DNA from: JABSSA01 sp039960995
GTDB taxonomy: Bacteria; Pseudomonadota; Alphaproteobacteria; Rhodobacterales; Rhodobacteraceae
Reading direction: 5' to 3'
Length of the DNA: 64,000 nt
NCBI GenBank assembly: GCA_039960995.1
Contig: JBDVKF010000029.1
Location: forward strand, 17,209-81,208
Positions 44,465 to 53,834 of this stretch are shown piece after piece. The first letter of the stretch is position 1; each line of letters opens with the position of its first letter. The translations under genes and the position numbers were made by a program. The notes under the pieces are model-generated. The model was not told the origin of the DNA, did not search any database, and saw nothing but the letters and a program-made list of their open reading frames with translations.

Positions 44465-44594
44465 AATTCTGATTTCCAATTTGTGGACTTGTTCCGGTTT
44501 GCGGCAAGACGTCACGCAAGTCACGCCATAAAGAATTTGGCATTTCCGAATGGTTGTTTTATTATTTTGAAAGCCGATCATAAGGACATCCAAA

Positions 44595-45773
44595 ATGACA
44601 CTACCAGATATGCATATGTCCGAACCCATCCCTGAAGCTGCGCGGGCCGAAATCGACCGTATGCTGCAAAGCGGGGATTTGTTCCGCTACACCGCTCCGG
44701 AAAACGCGCCTGTCACGCTTCTGGAAACAGAATTCGCATCCCTGATGGGTTCCAAATACGCGTTGGCTGTTTCATCCTGTTCAGCTGCCCTGTTCTTGTC
44801 CTTGAAGGCTCTTGATCTACCGCGCGATTCTCGGGTCTTGATCCCCGGCTTTACGTTTGCCGCAGTGCCTTCGGCCGTTATCCACGCGGATTGCATCCCG
44901 GTATTGTGCGAGGTCGGTGACAATTACCGCATCGACATTCAGGATTTCGCCCAGAACCTACCTGATGTTCAGGCGGTTATCGTCAGCCATATGCGCGGAC
45001 ATACGTCCGACATGGATGCCATTTTGGATTTGTGCCGCGATGCCAATGTACCTGTGATTGAAGACGCCGCACATTCACTGGGTACACTTTGGCATGGTCG
45101 CAAGATCGGCACACTTGGCCGCGTCGGGTGTTTCTCTTTTCAGTCCTACAAGATGATCAATGCAGGCGAAGGCGGCATTCTGATCACCGACGACGCAGAT
45201 TTGGTTGCCCGTGCCGTAATTATGTCCGGTGCCTATGAACATAACTGGAAAAAGCACGATCTGCTGCAAGCACCTTTCACCAAATGGCAAAACAAACTGC
45301 CGCTATACAATCTGCGTATGTCGAACCTATCTGCCGCGGTCATTCGACCACAGCTGCCACATCTGGCGCGACGCGTGGCGGATGGCTTGTCCAATCACGA
45401 TTATGTCGCAACCCGTTTGAACGACAGTCTGTGGATTGACGTCCCTGCGCCACTCGCTGCGGAAACCCGCGCGCCAGATTCGATCCAATTCAACTTAACC
45501 GGATTGACCGATCACGAAGTACAGGCGTTTGCCAAGATTGCCACCGACAATGGCGTCAAAGTACAAGTGTTCGGGCAATCAACCGACAATGCCCGCGCGT
45601 TCTGGAATTGGAAATTTTTACCCGTCCAGCAAAAATTACCCCAGACCAAGGACATGTTGATGCGCGCATGCGACGTCCGTTTGCCGGTTCATTGGCAAAA
45701 AGACACCTTAAATGGGGTGGTCGAAACCTTGTTGAACGCCCTCAATACAGTCGCGCGTGCGCGTGCCGCGTGA
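44595..45773 (+). CDS. DegT/DnrJ/EryC1/StrS family aminotransferase
   Basis: 392 residues. YALAVSSCSAALFLSLKALDLP is the N-terminal PLP-phosphate loop, VIEDAAHSLGTLWHGRKIGTLG the Asp/His motif and FSFQSYKMINAGEGGIL carries the Schiff-base lysine. Such PLP enzymes aminate keto-sugars or other carbonyls. The 130-base gap before it suggests a separate promoter, so membership in the amine operon is not assured. Key residues are intact. Confidence 0.88.
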   Translation: MTLPDMHMSEPIPEAARAEIDRMLQSGDLFRYTAPENAPVTLLETEFASLMGSKYALAVSSCSAALFLSLKALDLPRDSRVLIPGFTFAAVPSAVIHADCIPVLCEVGDNYRIDIQDFAQNLPDVQAVIVSHMRGHTSDMDAILDLCRDANVPVIEDAAHSLGTLWHGRKIGTLGRVGCFSFQSYKMINAGEGGILITDDADLVARAVIMSGAYEHNWKKHDLLQAPFTKWQNKLPLYNLRMSNLSAAVIRPQLPHLARRVADGLSNHDYVATRLNDSLWIDVPAPLAAETRAPDSIQFNLTGLTDHEVQAFAKIATDNGVKVQVFGQSTDNARAFWNWKFLPVQQKLPQTKDMLMRACDVRLPVHWQKDTLNGVVETLLNALNTVARARAA

Positions 45774-45833
45774 CCGCAAAGGGACGGTGGGCGGGGCGTC
45801 TTTCCGCGCAGCGGAAACAGCGTCCGTCCAACG

Positions 45834-46424
45834 TCATTTCAATTTTGACAACTTATCCTGCAAGTCCGCCAACTGTGCTTTGATCGCATCAAGGTCTTCG
45901 CCACTGCTGGCACTTGGCTCAGACTGTTCTGCAGGCTCGTCGTTGCTCCCTGCCGTTCCCCCAGTCATCGCACCAGTCATCGCACCTGGCATCCCACTGG
46001 CCATCGCCTTCAAAAACGCTTGCTGCTGCGCCTGAATGGCATCAAAACCTGGTATGCTGGACATCGGATTCATCGCGTTCATGTTTTCCAGCATCTGGCT
46101 TTGACCATTGCGCAACATATCAAAGCTGGCTTCCAGAAATTGCGGAACTACACTGGATCCCGGTGTCATGTAACTGCGGACAAGATCATTCAGAACATCA
46201 ACAGGCAGAACAGATTCGCCCTTGCTTTCGTGCTCAGCAATGATTTGCAAAAGATATTGACGGGTCAGGTCATCTCCTGACTTCAAGTCGACAATCTGAA
46301 CCTCTCGACCATCCCGAATAAACCCCGAGATATCTTCCAGCGTCACGTAATCGCTTGTTTCAGTATTATAGAGTCTGCGGCTCGCGTATCGCTTGATCAA
46401 AAGCGGTGCGTCTTTTTTAGCCAT
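45834..46424 (-). CDS. phaR: Polyhydroxyalkanoate synthesis repressor PhaR
   Basis: 196 residues. LLIKRYASRRLYNTETSDYVTLEDI is the PhaR DNA-binding N-terminus and LVRSYMTPGSSVVPQFLEASFDML the middle PHB-accumulation domain. The C-terminus is a Ser/Asp/Gln-rich linker and a helix (DAIKAQLADLQDKLSKLK). It represses phasin and its own gene and is released by binding to PHA. A GGAGGG element precedes ATG 46424. Candidate operators with its known type of palindrome lie at 46445-46455 and 47218-47228. Confidence 0.95.
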   Translation of the reverse strand: MAKKDAPLLIKRYASRRLYNTETSDYVTLEDISGFIRDGREVQIVDLKSGDDLTRQYLLQIIAEHESKGESVLPVDVLNDLVRSYMTPGSSVVPQFLEASFDMLRNGQSQMLENMNAMNPMSSIPGFDAIQAQQQAFLKAMASGMPGAMTGAMTGGTAGSNDEPAEQSEPSASSGEDLDAIKAQLADLQDKLSKLK

Positions 46425-46444
46425 CCTGCCCTCCTTCGCATTTG

Positions 46445-46455
46445 CTGCATTGCAG
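46445..46455. promoter_or_regulatory. PhaR-type operator upstream of phaR
   Basis: CTGCATTGCAG: perfect palindrome of the form CTGC-N3-GCAG, known for PhaR of Paracoccus. It lies about 20 bases upstream of the phaR start on the minus strand. Together with the identical site at 47218-47228 it predicts autorepression. Confidence 0.75.
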
Positions 46456-46591
46456 CTTAGGGAGAGTCACCCCAAAAGAAAAGGCATCGTTTGCATACGC
46501 AATCGTATGTTACTGCCCCGCCATGCTGCACGCCCACCCCGCACGCCCATAAAAATGCACGTTCCAGTGAGGATTCTTAAATTGAAAGAAC

Positions 46592-46622
46592 AAAAAAAGG
46601 CGGGTTCTTTTCAGAACCCGCC
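46592..46622 (-). terminator. Rho-independent terminator of the phasin gene
   Basis: On the minus strand: GGCGGGTTCT, loop GAAA, AGAACCCGCC, then TTTTTTT (46598-46592). The perfect 10-bp stem with a seven-T run lies 55 bases past the phasin stop. Confidence 0.92.
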
Positions 46623-46676
46623 CGCAGTCTCGCGCCTTTCAGGGAGGAAGTGACGCGAAAAACTGGTGCAAAACGC

Positions 46677-47123
46677 TTACTTAGCAGAAGCTTTTTTAGC
46701 CGCAGCAGTAACTTCGTTTGTTGCTTTTTTAACAACAGCCTGAGCATCTTCGCTGATGTCTTTGCCAGCGGCCATCATCAATTCAACTGTTTCCATTTGA
46801 ACTTTTTTAGCAACTTCTGCGAAAGCAGCGATGTTTTCGGCAGCGGCTTCAGCTGTAGTCGAAGCGAAATCTGTCATTGCTTTTGCGTAATCAGCTGGAT
46901 CTGTTTTCGCCTTAGAAATCTCAGCAACTTTTGCAAGAGTATCTTTTGTCCATTTTGTAGAAATCTCAGTCGACTTCTCTGCAGCACCCAATGCTACTGC
47001 TGTCAGCTTTTCATTCAGCGAAGCAGTTGTTTTGAATGCGTCTTGCATTGCTGCTGTATCAACAGGGAATGCGCCCATCATCTCGTTGAAGATTGATGTC
47101 ATGTCTTGTGTTTTAGCGGCCAT
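46677..47123 (-). CDS. phaP: Phasin
   Basis: 148 residues, mostly helical and rich in Ala, Lys and Glu, with no Cys. MAAKTQDMTSIFNEMMGAFPVDTAAMQDAF begins the phasin domain; VQMETVELMMAAGKDISEDAQAVVKKATNEV ends it. The Lys/Ala tail (AAKKASAK) is usual. It coats PHA granules. The gene has its own strong terminator and a PhaR palindrome 95 bases upstream, so it is PhaR-regulated. Confidence 0.92.
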   Translation of the reverse strand: MAAKTQDMTSIFNEMMGAFPVDTAAMQDAFKTTASLNEKLTAVALGAAEKSTEISTKWTKDTLAKVAEISKAKTDPADYAKAMTDFASTTAEAAAENIAAFAEVAKKVQMETVELMMAAGKDISEDAQAVVKKATNEVTAAAKKASAK

Positions 47124-47217
47124 AGTAAAAATCCTTCAAGTCCCTCGCGGGCCTATCCCGCGTTCTCTGCACAGAAAGATAGATACGCGCCGCGCCGCAG
47201 CATTTCAAGTTTTTTTT

Positions 47218-47228
47218 CTGCATTGCAG
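47218..47228. promoter_or_regulatory. PhaR-type operator upstream of the phasin gene
   Basis: CTGCATTGCAG, identical to the site upstream of phaR. It lies between the phaC stop (47252) and the phasin start (47123), about 95 bases before the phasin ATG, so it would control phaP rather than phaC. Confidence 0.78.
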
Positions 47229-47251
47229 CAAATTTTTATTTTTGTTTATTT

Positions 47252-49057
47252 TCAGAGAATTGCGGGTATTTTTACGTAAGTTCCAGGTGCATCACACAGA
47301 ATCTCCCGGCCAGAATCACCCGGAATGCGTGCATTAACTTGTTTCCCAGACCGCTTTTTCAGCCAGCTTTCCCAACGTGGCCACCACGATCCGTCTTGGA
47401 ATTCAGCCCCCTCAAACCAATCATCGACATCCAGCGCTAAATCATCGTTCACGTAATGACCATATTTGTTCTTTGAAGGTGGGTTGACGATGCCCGCGAT
47501 GTGCCCGGATTGCGAAACAACAAAGGCCTTATCCTTAGATCCCATCTTTTGAACACCGTTATAACAGTCTTTCCAGGCCGCAATGTGATCGGTTTCGCAG
47601 GTGATTGCCATCAAGGGCACATCAACCTCTGACAGCTTCAATATATGCCCCATCAAATCAAACCCGTCTGTCGCGAATGCATCATTCTGGCAAAGCCCTC
47701 GCAAATATTCGACAGCCATCTTGGCCGGAAGGTTCGCGCCATCCCCGTTCCAATACAGCAAATCAAAGGCCGGCGGAGTTTCCCCCATCATATAACTGCG
47801 GATCGCAGGCCTATAGATCAGGTCGTTGGCACGCAGGAACGAAAACGTACGGGCCATAACCAATGACGGCAACACGCCTTTGTCTGCGCATTCCAATTCA
47901 ATGCCGTCGACAAAATCGTCCTGCAGAAACGGAGTGAATTCCCCTTGGTTTGAAAATTGGGTCAATGCTGTAAAGAAAGTGGCAGATTTGATCGATGTGT
48001 CGCCGCGCTGTTTCAACAAAGACAGCGTTAGCGCCAATGTTGTGCCCGCAATACAATAGCCGACGGCATTCACTTTCTTCTGCCCAGTGACCTCTTTCAC
48101 GACCTCCAAGGCTTTGATGTAGCCTTCGTCGATATATTCGGCCATGCCAACATCCGCATACGCCGAGTCTGGGTTGATCCAGCTGACGACGAACATTGTA
48201 TAGCCTTGGTCGACGACCCATTTCACAAAGCTGTTTTGTTCTTTGAGGTCCAAAATATAATACTTGTTGATCCAGGGTGGGAACAAAACAATCGGCGTCT
48301 GATGTACCTTTTTGGTCGTGGGGGTATATTGGATCAGCTCCAACATTCGGTTGCGAAAGATCACTTTGCCTGGCGTCGTCGCGACATTCTCGCCCAGTTG
48401 GAAGGCCGTTTCGTCTGCCAATCGCACAACAAGTTCGCCATTATTGGCTTCTAGATCGGAAATCAGGTTTTCCAAACCTTGGATAAGGCTGGCGCCTTCT
48501 GTTTCCACGGCCTTTTCCAACGCGTCAGGATTCGTTGCCAGAAAATTCGTTGGCGACATCATATCGACAATTTGCTGGCTGAAATACCTCAGGCGGCGCT
48601 TTTCCATAGCATCAAGATTGCTGACCCCTTCGACCGCTTGTGTGACCGCGTCGGCGTTGATCAGGTATTGCTGTTTGATAAAGTTGAAATAGGGATGTGA
48701 ATCCCAAAGTGGGTTCGAAAATCGACGATCCTTTGGACCGGGATCACTAGGCGCTTGCAACTTACCTTGCGCCAAAGCCGATTGCGCTTCGACGAAATGT
48801 GTGACCGATTTGGACCAGAACTGCAGCTGATGTTCCAGAACTTTCCCCGGATCGCGCATAGCTTCGGACCAGTATGCGGTTACGGCCTTGGAATACAATT
48901 CCTGATTCGGGCCATCAAGTGCTGCGTTATGTGTGCTGCGGTGCGCTAATACCTGAGTGAGCCGTTCAGATAATTGTTCAACTTTTTTCAAGTTTTCTGT
49001 CAAGTTATCGAGGTTTGGCTGCACTATGCTACTATCTTTTGTGTCTTGTGTTGTCAT
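47252..49057 (-). CDS. phaC: Class I poly(3-hydroxyalkanoate) synthase
   Basis: 601 residues. The N-terminal domain ends around FSNPLWDSHPYFNFIKQQYLI, and the catalytic alpha/beta domain has VNAVGYCIAGTTLALTL with the nucleophilic Cys of the synthase lipase-like box. VSQSGHIAGIVNPP carries the catalytic His, and an Asp lies in the CETDHIAAWKDCY segment. It polymerises hydroxyacyl-CoA to PHA. It is in the same orientation as phaP and phaR and divergent from phaZ. No phaA/phaB are nearby. Confidence 0.95.
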   Translation of the reverse strand: MTTQDTKDSSIVQPNLDNLTENLKKVEQLSERLTQVLAHRSTHNAALDGPNQELYSKAVTAYWSEAMRDPGKVLEHQLQFWSKSVTHFVEAQSALAQGKLQAPSDPGPKDRRFSNPLWDSHPYFNFIKQQYLINADAVTQAVEGVSNLDAMEKRRLRYFSQQIVDMMSPTNFLATNPDALEKAVETEGASLIQGLENLISDLEANNGELVVRLADETAFQLGENVATTPGKVIFRNRMLELIQYTPTTKKVHQTPIVLFPPWINKYYILDLKEQNSFVKWVVDQGYTMFVVSWINPDSAYADVGMAEYIDEGYIKALEVVKEVTGQKKVNAVGYCIAGTTLALTLSLLKQRGDTSIKSATFFTALTQFSNQGEFTPFLQDDFVDGIELECADKGVLPSLVMARTFSFLRANDLIYRPAIRSYMMGETPPAFDLLYWNGDGANLPAKMAVEYLRGLCQNDAFATDGFDLMGHILKLSEVDVPLMAITCETDHIAAWKDCYNGVQKMGSKDKAFVVSQSGHIAGIVNPPSKNKYGHYVNDDLALDVDDWFEGAEFQDGSWWPRWESWLKKRSGKQVNARIPGDSGREILCDAPGTYVKIPAIL

Positions 49058-49207
49058 GCGTGCATTCCACCCGTATCTTCGCAGTCGCAGAAAAAGTGTG
49101 CGTCGAGAGACGCAATTAACTATGTATACCTAATGTCGCCGTGTGCAGGGAGCAAAGCGACAAACCGTCCGAAGTAATTCGGAGGCCTGCAAAGAAGGAG
49201 TGCGGCA

Positions 49208-50476
49208 ATGCGTTACATGATGAACTACGATCTCATGGACACGATACGAAACACCAACCAATGGATGGGTGCCTCGGCAGCCGCAATAGGATCCTACCCA
49301 GCCTTCGCGTTGTGGCCAAACCCGACGTTGTCTTGGATGCGTGCCTGGGGCGAAGTCACAGAGCGTACATTTCAGCGGATGGTTGTGAAACCCGATTGGG
49401 GCATTCCATCGTTCACGTGCGAAGACGGAAAAGACCACGTGGTGAATGTTGAAACTGTTGTCGCCGGAGCTTTTGGCGATCTCATTCATTTCAATGTCTC
49501 TGGCCGCAAGAAAAAGGCCCGCAAGGTTTTGTTGGTGGCCCCGATGTCTGGCCACTATGCAACGCTGTTGCGATCGACGGTTATGTCGCTTTTGCCAGAT
49601 ACAGAACTTTATGTGACGGACTGGCACAACGCCCGCGACATTCCAGTGTCTGCTGGGTCCTTTGATATCGAAGATTACACTCTGTATCTGGTCGATTACA
49701 TGCGCCACCTGGGTCCGGACACGCATGTGATTGCCGTGTGCCAACCGGCACCTCTGACATTGGCCGCGACGGCTTACCTTGCCGAAGAAGACCCCAAGGC
49801 GCAGCCCTTATCGCTGACCTTGATTGGGGGGCCAATTGATCCGGATGCTGCGGCCACAGATGTCACCGATTTTGGTCGGCGTGTCACTATGGGCCAATTG
49901 GAAGAATTGATGATCCAGCAAGTCGGGTTCAAATACCCTGGTGTTGGGCGTCGCGTTTATCCCGGCCTGTTGCAACTTTCGTCGTTTATGTCGATGAACG
50001 GTGAAAAACACGGGACAGCATTTGCCGATCAAATCGCACGGGTTGCCCGGGGCGAAGGGTCAGACCACGACAAGCACAACAAGTTCTACGATGAATACTT
50101 GGCCGTCATGGACATGACTGCGGAATTCTATCTGTCGACGGTCAAGCGCATCTTCAAAGGGCGTGAAATCGCACGCAATGAATTTACAGTACACGGCAAG
50201 CGCGTGGATCTTGGCAAAATCACCACTGTCGCCGTGAAAACCGTTGAAGGCGCAAATGACGACATATCAGCGCCCGGACAATGCATTGCGGCGCTGGATT
50301 TGTGTACAGGGCTGTCTGACGATAAAAAAGCCAGCCATGTCGAACCGGGTGCCGGGCATTACGGGATCTTTGCTGGGAAAAGCTGGCGAAACAACATTCG
50401 CCCGCTTGTGCTTGAGTTTATTGATGCAAACTCCGGTAAAAAACCAAAAGTTGCCAATCGGAATTCGGCGGCCTGA
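49208..50476 (+). CDS. phaZ: Intracellular polyhydroxyalkanoate depolymerase
   Basis: 422 residues from ATG 49208, with AGAAGGAG upstream. It has a C-terminal depolymerase domain with HVIAVCQPAPLTLAA, where Cys replaces the usual Ser in the nucleophile elbow, the feature of intracellular PhaZ, and VEPGAGHYGIFAGKSW with the catalytic His near the end. It mobilises stored PHA. Divergent from phaC over 150 bases. A 9-bp terminator-like hairpin follows. Confidence 0.93.
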   Translation: MRYMMNYDLMDTIRNTNQWMGASAAAIGSYPAFALWPNPTLSWMRAWGEVTERTFQRMVVKPDWGIPSFTCEDGKDHVVNVETVVAGAFGDLIHFNVSGRKKKARKVLLVAPMSGHYATLLRSTVMSLLPDTELYVTDWHNARDIPVSAGSFDIEDYTLYLVDYMRHLGPDTHVIAVCQPAPLTLAATAYLAEEDPKAQPLSLTLIGGPIDPDAAATDVTDFGRRVTMGQLEELMIQQVGFKYPGVGRRVYPGLLQLSSFMSMNGEKHGTAFADQIARVARGEGSDHDKHNKFYDEYLAVMDMTAEFYLSTVKRIFKGREIARNEFTVHGKRVDLGKITTVAVKTVEGANDDISAPGQCIAALDLCTGLSDDKKASHVEPGAGHYGIFAGKSWRNNIRPLVLEFIDANSGKKPKVANRNSAA

Positions 50477-50494
50477 TCAACGTCGACGCAAAGG

Positions 50495-50525
50495 ATACCG
50501 GGCGTTCGTTGCCCGGTATTTCCTA
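50495..50525 (+). terminator. Terminator after phaZ
   Basis: ATACCGGGC (50495-50503), a seven-base loop, GCCCGGTAT (50511-50519), then TTCCTATTT. A perfect 9-bp stem 18 bases past the phaZ stop, although the U-rich tract is interrupted. It could also act on the convergent hydrolase gene. Confidence 0.75.
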
Positions 50526-50526
50526 T

Positions 50527-51237
50527 TTATCGCAACACCAACGGCTGTTTCATCCACTCGCGCAGCAGCTCTGTTGTTTCTTTCGGTTGCTCTAACGTCG
50601 GCAAGTGACCTGATTTATCAAGAACACGCAGCCGCGCATAAGGGATAAGCCCCGCCATGACTTCGTGCCGTTTGACCGGCGTGACTGTGTCATGAGCTCC
50701 ACAAATCACCGTGGTTGGCACCCGACATTGCCGCAAAGTCGTCTGTTGATCACGCCGGCGTTGCAACGCTCGCGATTGGCGAACAAAAACGTCTGGGCCT
50801 AACACATCCGCCATATCCAGTACCATGTTCACGATCCCTTCGCGAAAAGGTCCGGGCGCTAAATTATCTGGCTTCAGCTCTTCTTTGATGACCTGACGCA
50901 GCCGCCCTGCTTTGGCTTTGACAATCTGAGGTTCGCGCGCCGCAGCGGTCTGGGGTGTTTCTGCCAAAGGGCTTGTGTGGATCAATGCAATTCGTGCCAC
51001 ACGCTCTGGCGCACGTCGCAAGATTTCCATCGCAATAACCCCGCCCAGACTAAGTCCGGCCAACGCAAACCGTTTTGGAAGGTAATCTAACAGCCCGCTG
51101 GCGATTTCTTCGACCCGTTCGCCCAGTGTCACAGGGGCAACCATCACTGGCATCTCTGATGACAAGTCATCGATCTGTGGCCCAAACAGACGCGCATCGC
51201 ACATCATGCCGGGTAGGAATACAAGAGGTTCAGCCAT
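50527..51237 (-). CDS. Alpha/beta hydrolase
   Basis: 236 residues from ATG 51235-51237. LVFLPGMMCDARLF is the first strand region, ALAGLSLGGVIAMEIL the nucleophile elbow (Ser in GLSLGG), TVICGAHDTVTPVKRHE holds the Asp and LDKSGHLPTLEQP the His, so the triad is complete. The nearest functional type is an esterase or peptidase of the 3-oxoadipate enol-lactonase/MenH sort. It lies convergent to phaZ, but a PHA role is not implied by sequence. Confidence 0.85.
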   Translation of the reverse strand: MAEPLVFLPGMMCDARLFGPQIDDLSSEMPVMVAPVTLGERVEEIASGLLDYLPKRFALAGLSLGGVIAMEILRRAPERVARIALIHTSPLAETPQTAAAREPQIVKAKAGRLRQVIKEELKPDNLAPGPFREGIVNMVLDMADVLGPDVFVRQSRALQRRRDQQTTLRQCRVPTTVICGAHDTVTPVKRHEVMAGLIPYARLRVLDKSGHLPTLEQPKETTELLREWMKQPLVLR

Positions 51238-52212
51238 CTTAGGCCGCCGCCTCAACGTGCTTATTTTTCATTGGCTTACCTGCCTGCTCTCGTCCGTTTT
51301 TCCAAAGATATGACGCGTCACACTCTGTGCGGCAACAGGATTTTCATCCCCTCGCTTTGATCAGAAACCAAGACAAGCGTCAGTTTGCGATGCCTCGAAT
51401 GAAAAGAACTTTTGTCACCACACGCCGTCCGACCGGAGCCGAACGCCCCCTTCCGATCCGTCTTTGAGATGCTGACTTGCGGCTTTGGGCCGAACATCTG
51501 GCAACCAAGGGACGCAATGTTATCTTGTCCACTTTCTCGTGAATTCAATGTCCACCAATTCCCTGATGTCGTCGTCACAAATCTTGGTCCTTGGCCGACC
51601 TAAATCAATCAACAAGCCATGTTTTGGTTTGTCAGAACTTAACCTTTTTTTCGGACTCTATTCGATCGTCACACAAACCAGATAATGTGTCGAATGTTTC
51701 ACACTGTGGCAAATAATGTAGCTCAAAAGGGCACTGGCCTGTTCGAATGACACAAGGTCATCAGTCCAAACAATCAACAAAACAACCAGACCAATCCGCG
51801 GTTCCGAGAGTGGAAAGACCATTATGAAGGTCCAATTCTCGAGGCTGACAAAACCACATTTCACCTCGAGGGATTTCTCAAAAACGGACCGTAAAATGGC
51901 GACAGGCCTCTGTGCCGTGGAACAAGGTACTAGCGGCAGCGGCACCCAGAAGACGACATCAATAACTTCGCGTAACATCCATCACCTAAGTCATTTTTCA
52001 GCCTTTCACTACCCGGTTTCCTGACCCGTATTTCACTCAAATTTCGGCGAATTCCCGCTTAGGTGACCCGCAATCCAACTGCCAACTGATGCACTCAAGA
52101 CACATAATTGCGATGCCGCTTTGCCCAAGAGGCTCTCTTGGTTGGCCTCAAATTCAAACACTCATCCGTATTTTGATTTGATGGCGAACCTTTGATGACC
52201 AACGTTACAAAT
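51238..52212. other. 975-base stretch without a convincing gene
   Basis: No frame here carries a recognisable domain. Short frames on both strands read as low-quality sequence. T-rich islands (51640-51660) and A/T-rich segments around 51700-51800 may hold promoters. A CTCGAG appears at 51838 and again at 51871, flanking a short segment. A remnant of a lost gene or a non-coding RNA is possible. Confidence 0.5.
51824..52024 (+). CDS. Possible small basic protein, unrecognised
   Basis: 66 residues from ATG 51824 with GGAAAG eight bases upstream. Lys/Ser/Thr/His-rich (FSRLTKPHFTSRDFSKTDRK), no signal peptide, no membrane helix and no family. It is the only frame in the otherwise gene-poor stretch with a reasonable ribosome site. 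It may be chance. Confidence 0.25.
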   Translation: MKVQFSRLTKPHFTSRDFSKTDRKMATGLCAVEQGTSGSGTQKTTSITSRNIHHLSHFSAFHYPVS

Positions 52213-52854
52213 TCAAACAGATGGAAGAGAGATGCCGCGATACGGTGGGAAGTCCGCGTAGCGTCTTTGGCGCTCGTCAATGGGGTCTTCGGGTTGATCC
52301 CCGGCTCGCAATAACAATCCGCGCGGTGCGATATAGCTGGAAATTGTGCGCAACGGACTAGGGCGCCAATCCAGATTGAACGCGCAGAGCTTTGGAAAGA
52401 ACCAAATCCCAGAATACGGCAGATGATCGTGCATCCACCACGCAAGGTCACGCCAATCACGCCCCTGTTCATATTGATCCGCAAACCACGGGATAACGAT
52501 GGACGCACCAGCAATCGCCTTCTCACCTCGGCCCCAATCCCAAATGTGACATTCCAACGGATTGTCGTTGCGGGCACAATTCAGTTTGTTCTCATTCCCA
52601 TAGGCGTTGAGCGTCGCAGAACGGTATCCTGATCGCACAGCTATGCGCCCAAAGGTCTCTTCGAGGGGGTCAAGAAGCTGTGTACAAAATGCCTTGCCGT
52701 TTTCAATAACAAGGTCAGGGTCATCGGGCAGATTTTGGATGCCATGAAAATTGCTGATCTCTGAATATAGAAAATCGCGCATATAGAAATACTTGGACAA
52801 ACGAACACGCCCGAATGTCTCAAGGCTCCACATACTGCGCGGTGTTCGTCTCAT
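52213..52854 (-). CDS. M15-like peptidase family protein (Rhodobacterales type)
   Basis: 213 residues from ATG 52852-52854, overlapping the neighbouring hydrolase stop as ATGA. LSKYFYMRDFLYSEI, then LLDPLEETFGRIAVRSGYRSATLN, then CHIWDWG and AIAGASIVIPWFADQYEQGRDW and AWWMHDHLPYSGIWFFPKL form the D-Ala-D-Ala carboxypeptidase-like (M15) core as found in this order's hypothetical proteins. The CHIWDW and HDHLPYS His/Asp residues may bind zinc. No signal peptide, so its peptidoglycan role is uncertain. Confidence 0.7.
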   Translation of the reverse strand: MRRTPRSMWSLETFGRVRLSKYFYMRDFLYSEISNFHGIQNLPDDPDLVIENGKAFCTQLLDPLEETFGRIAVRSGYRSATLNAYGNENKLNCARNDNPLECHIWDWGRGEKAIAGASIVIPWFADQYEQGRDWRDLAWWMHDHLPYSGIWFFPKLCAFNLDWRPSPLRTISSYIAPRGLLLRAGDQPEDPIDERQRRYADFPPYRGISLPSV

Positions 52855-53822
52855 TGCAAGGTCTCGACCCATTGTAGAATGTCTTTGGTGGTCGAGTCCG
52901 TTTGATTTGGCGAAACGATCGCACCCGTAATGACATGCGCTACTGGATCATCGGTAGGGCCCAGTTTGGGGATCACGACTTTGGTGGCGCCCCCCCAAGC
53001 CGCTGCAACCTGCGCGGTGATATCGGATCGCACGACCTGGTCCTGATCAGAATACCAGAACAAGGCGGGCACAGATGTCTGGCTGTGATCCGATGCCACA
53101 ACGGCCTTTATCAACGCCCCCATCGGCATCACAGCCACGCTTGGGTATTCGGTCGTCCAATACACTCCATGCGCCTCGTTGCGCGGCTCAAAACTGCGCC
53201 GCTTTCCAGCGATCTTGGGCAACCACCAACGTGCTGCGGGCCATGTGATCAAGGATGCTGCTGGGTTGTTGATTCCAAAATTTGGGGACACAAACACAAT
53301 GCCCGCCACGTCTTGCATCATATCTGAGTTCTGTGCGGCAGCAGCCATAAGCGTGCCACCTGTCGAGGTTGAGATGACCAAAACCCGGCGTCCGGCAACG
53401 CGCGCGGCGTTCAAACCTTCGGCTACATCTGTCATCCACGCTTGGACGGATCCATCGGCCAATGCATCATCAGATCGCCCGTGACCGCGCAATCGCGTGT
53501 AAATCAAGTTCGCACCGAGATATTCAGCGACGTGATCCGGTACAGGGCGAATTTCTTCCGACGACGCGGAAAACCCGTGCACATACAAAACTGCCCATTC
53601 GGTTTCTGAATTGCGCGGTCCTGCCCAAACCACGCGTTTTTCTACGCCCGGTTTGATGTCATCAAATTCCGCTTCCCGCGCGGCGAAATACGCATCGAGA
53701 TTGCCCGAAATTCCGCTGGTATCCACGGAAGGCGTCAGGGTTGCGTCTTCGTATGGGCCAAAGACCCACATCAACACGATCAACCCGGCCAAACCAATCG
53801 CAATGCGTGTGACACGTCGCAT
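52851..53822 (-). CDS. Membrane-anchored alpha/beta hydrolase
   Basis: 323 residues from ATG 53820-53822, with GGGGGA just upstream (TTG 53834 is the weaker alternative). An N-terminal membrane helix (RIAIGLAGLIVLMWVFG) anchors a lipase-like domain with ISTSTGGTLMAAAAQ as nucleophile elbow (Ser in STSTGG), WYSDQDQVVRSD for Asp, and VAHVITGAIVSP for His. YVHGFSASSEEIRP is the oxyanion loop. Member of a run of four coupled minus-strand genes. The substrate is unknown. Confidence 0.82.
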   Translation of the reverse strand: MRRVTRIAIGLAGLIVLMWVFGPYEDATLTPSVDTSGISGNLDAYFAAREAEFDDIKPGVEKRVVWAGPRNSETEWAVLYVHGFSASSEEIRPVPDHVAEYLGANLIYTRLRGHGRSDDALADGSVQAWMTDVAEGLNAARVAGRRVLVISTSTGGTLMAAAAQNSDMMQDVAGIVFVSPNFGINNPAASLITWPAARWWLPKIAGKRRSFEPRNEAHGVYWTTEYPSVAVMPMGALIKAVVASDHSQTSVPALFWYSDQDQVVRSDITAQVAAAWGGATKVVIPKLGPTDDPVAHVITGAIVSPNQTDSTTKDILQWVETLQ

Positions 53823-53834
53823 GACATCCCCCAA

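Noticed and set aside
49058..49207. PhaR operator in the phaC-phaZ divergent region
   Set aside because: No CTGC-N3-GCAG was found; only half-site-like TGCA fragments.
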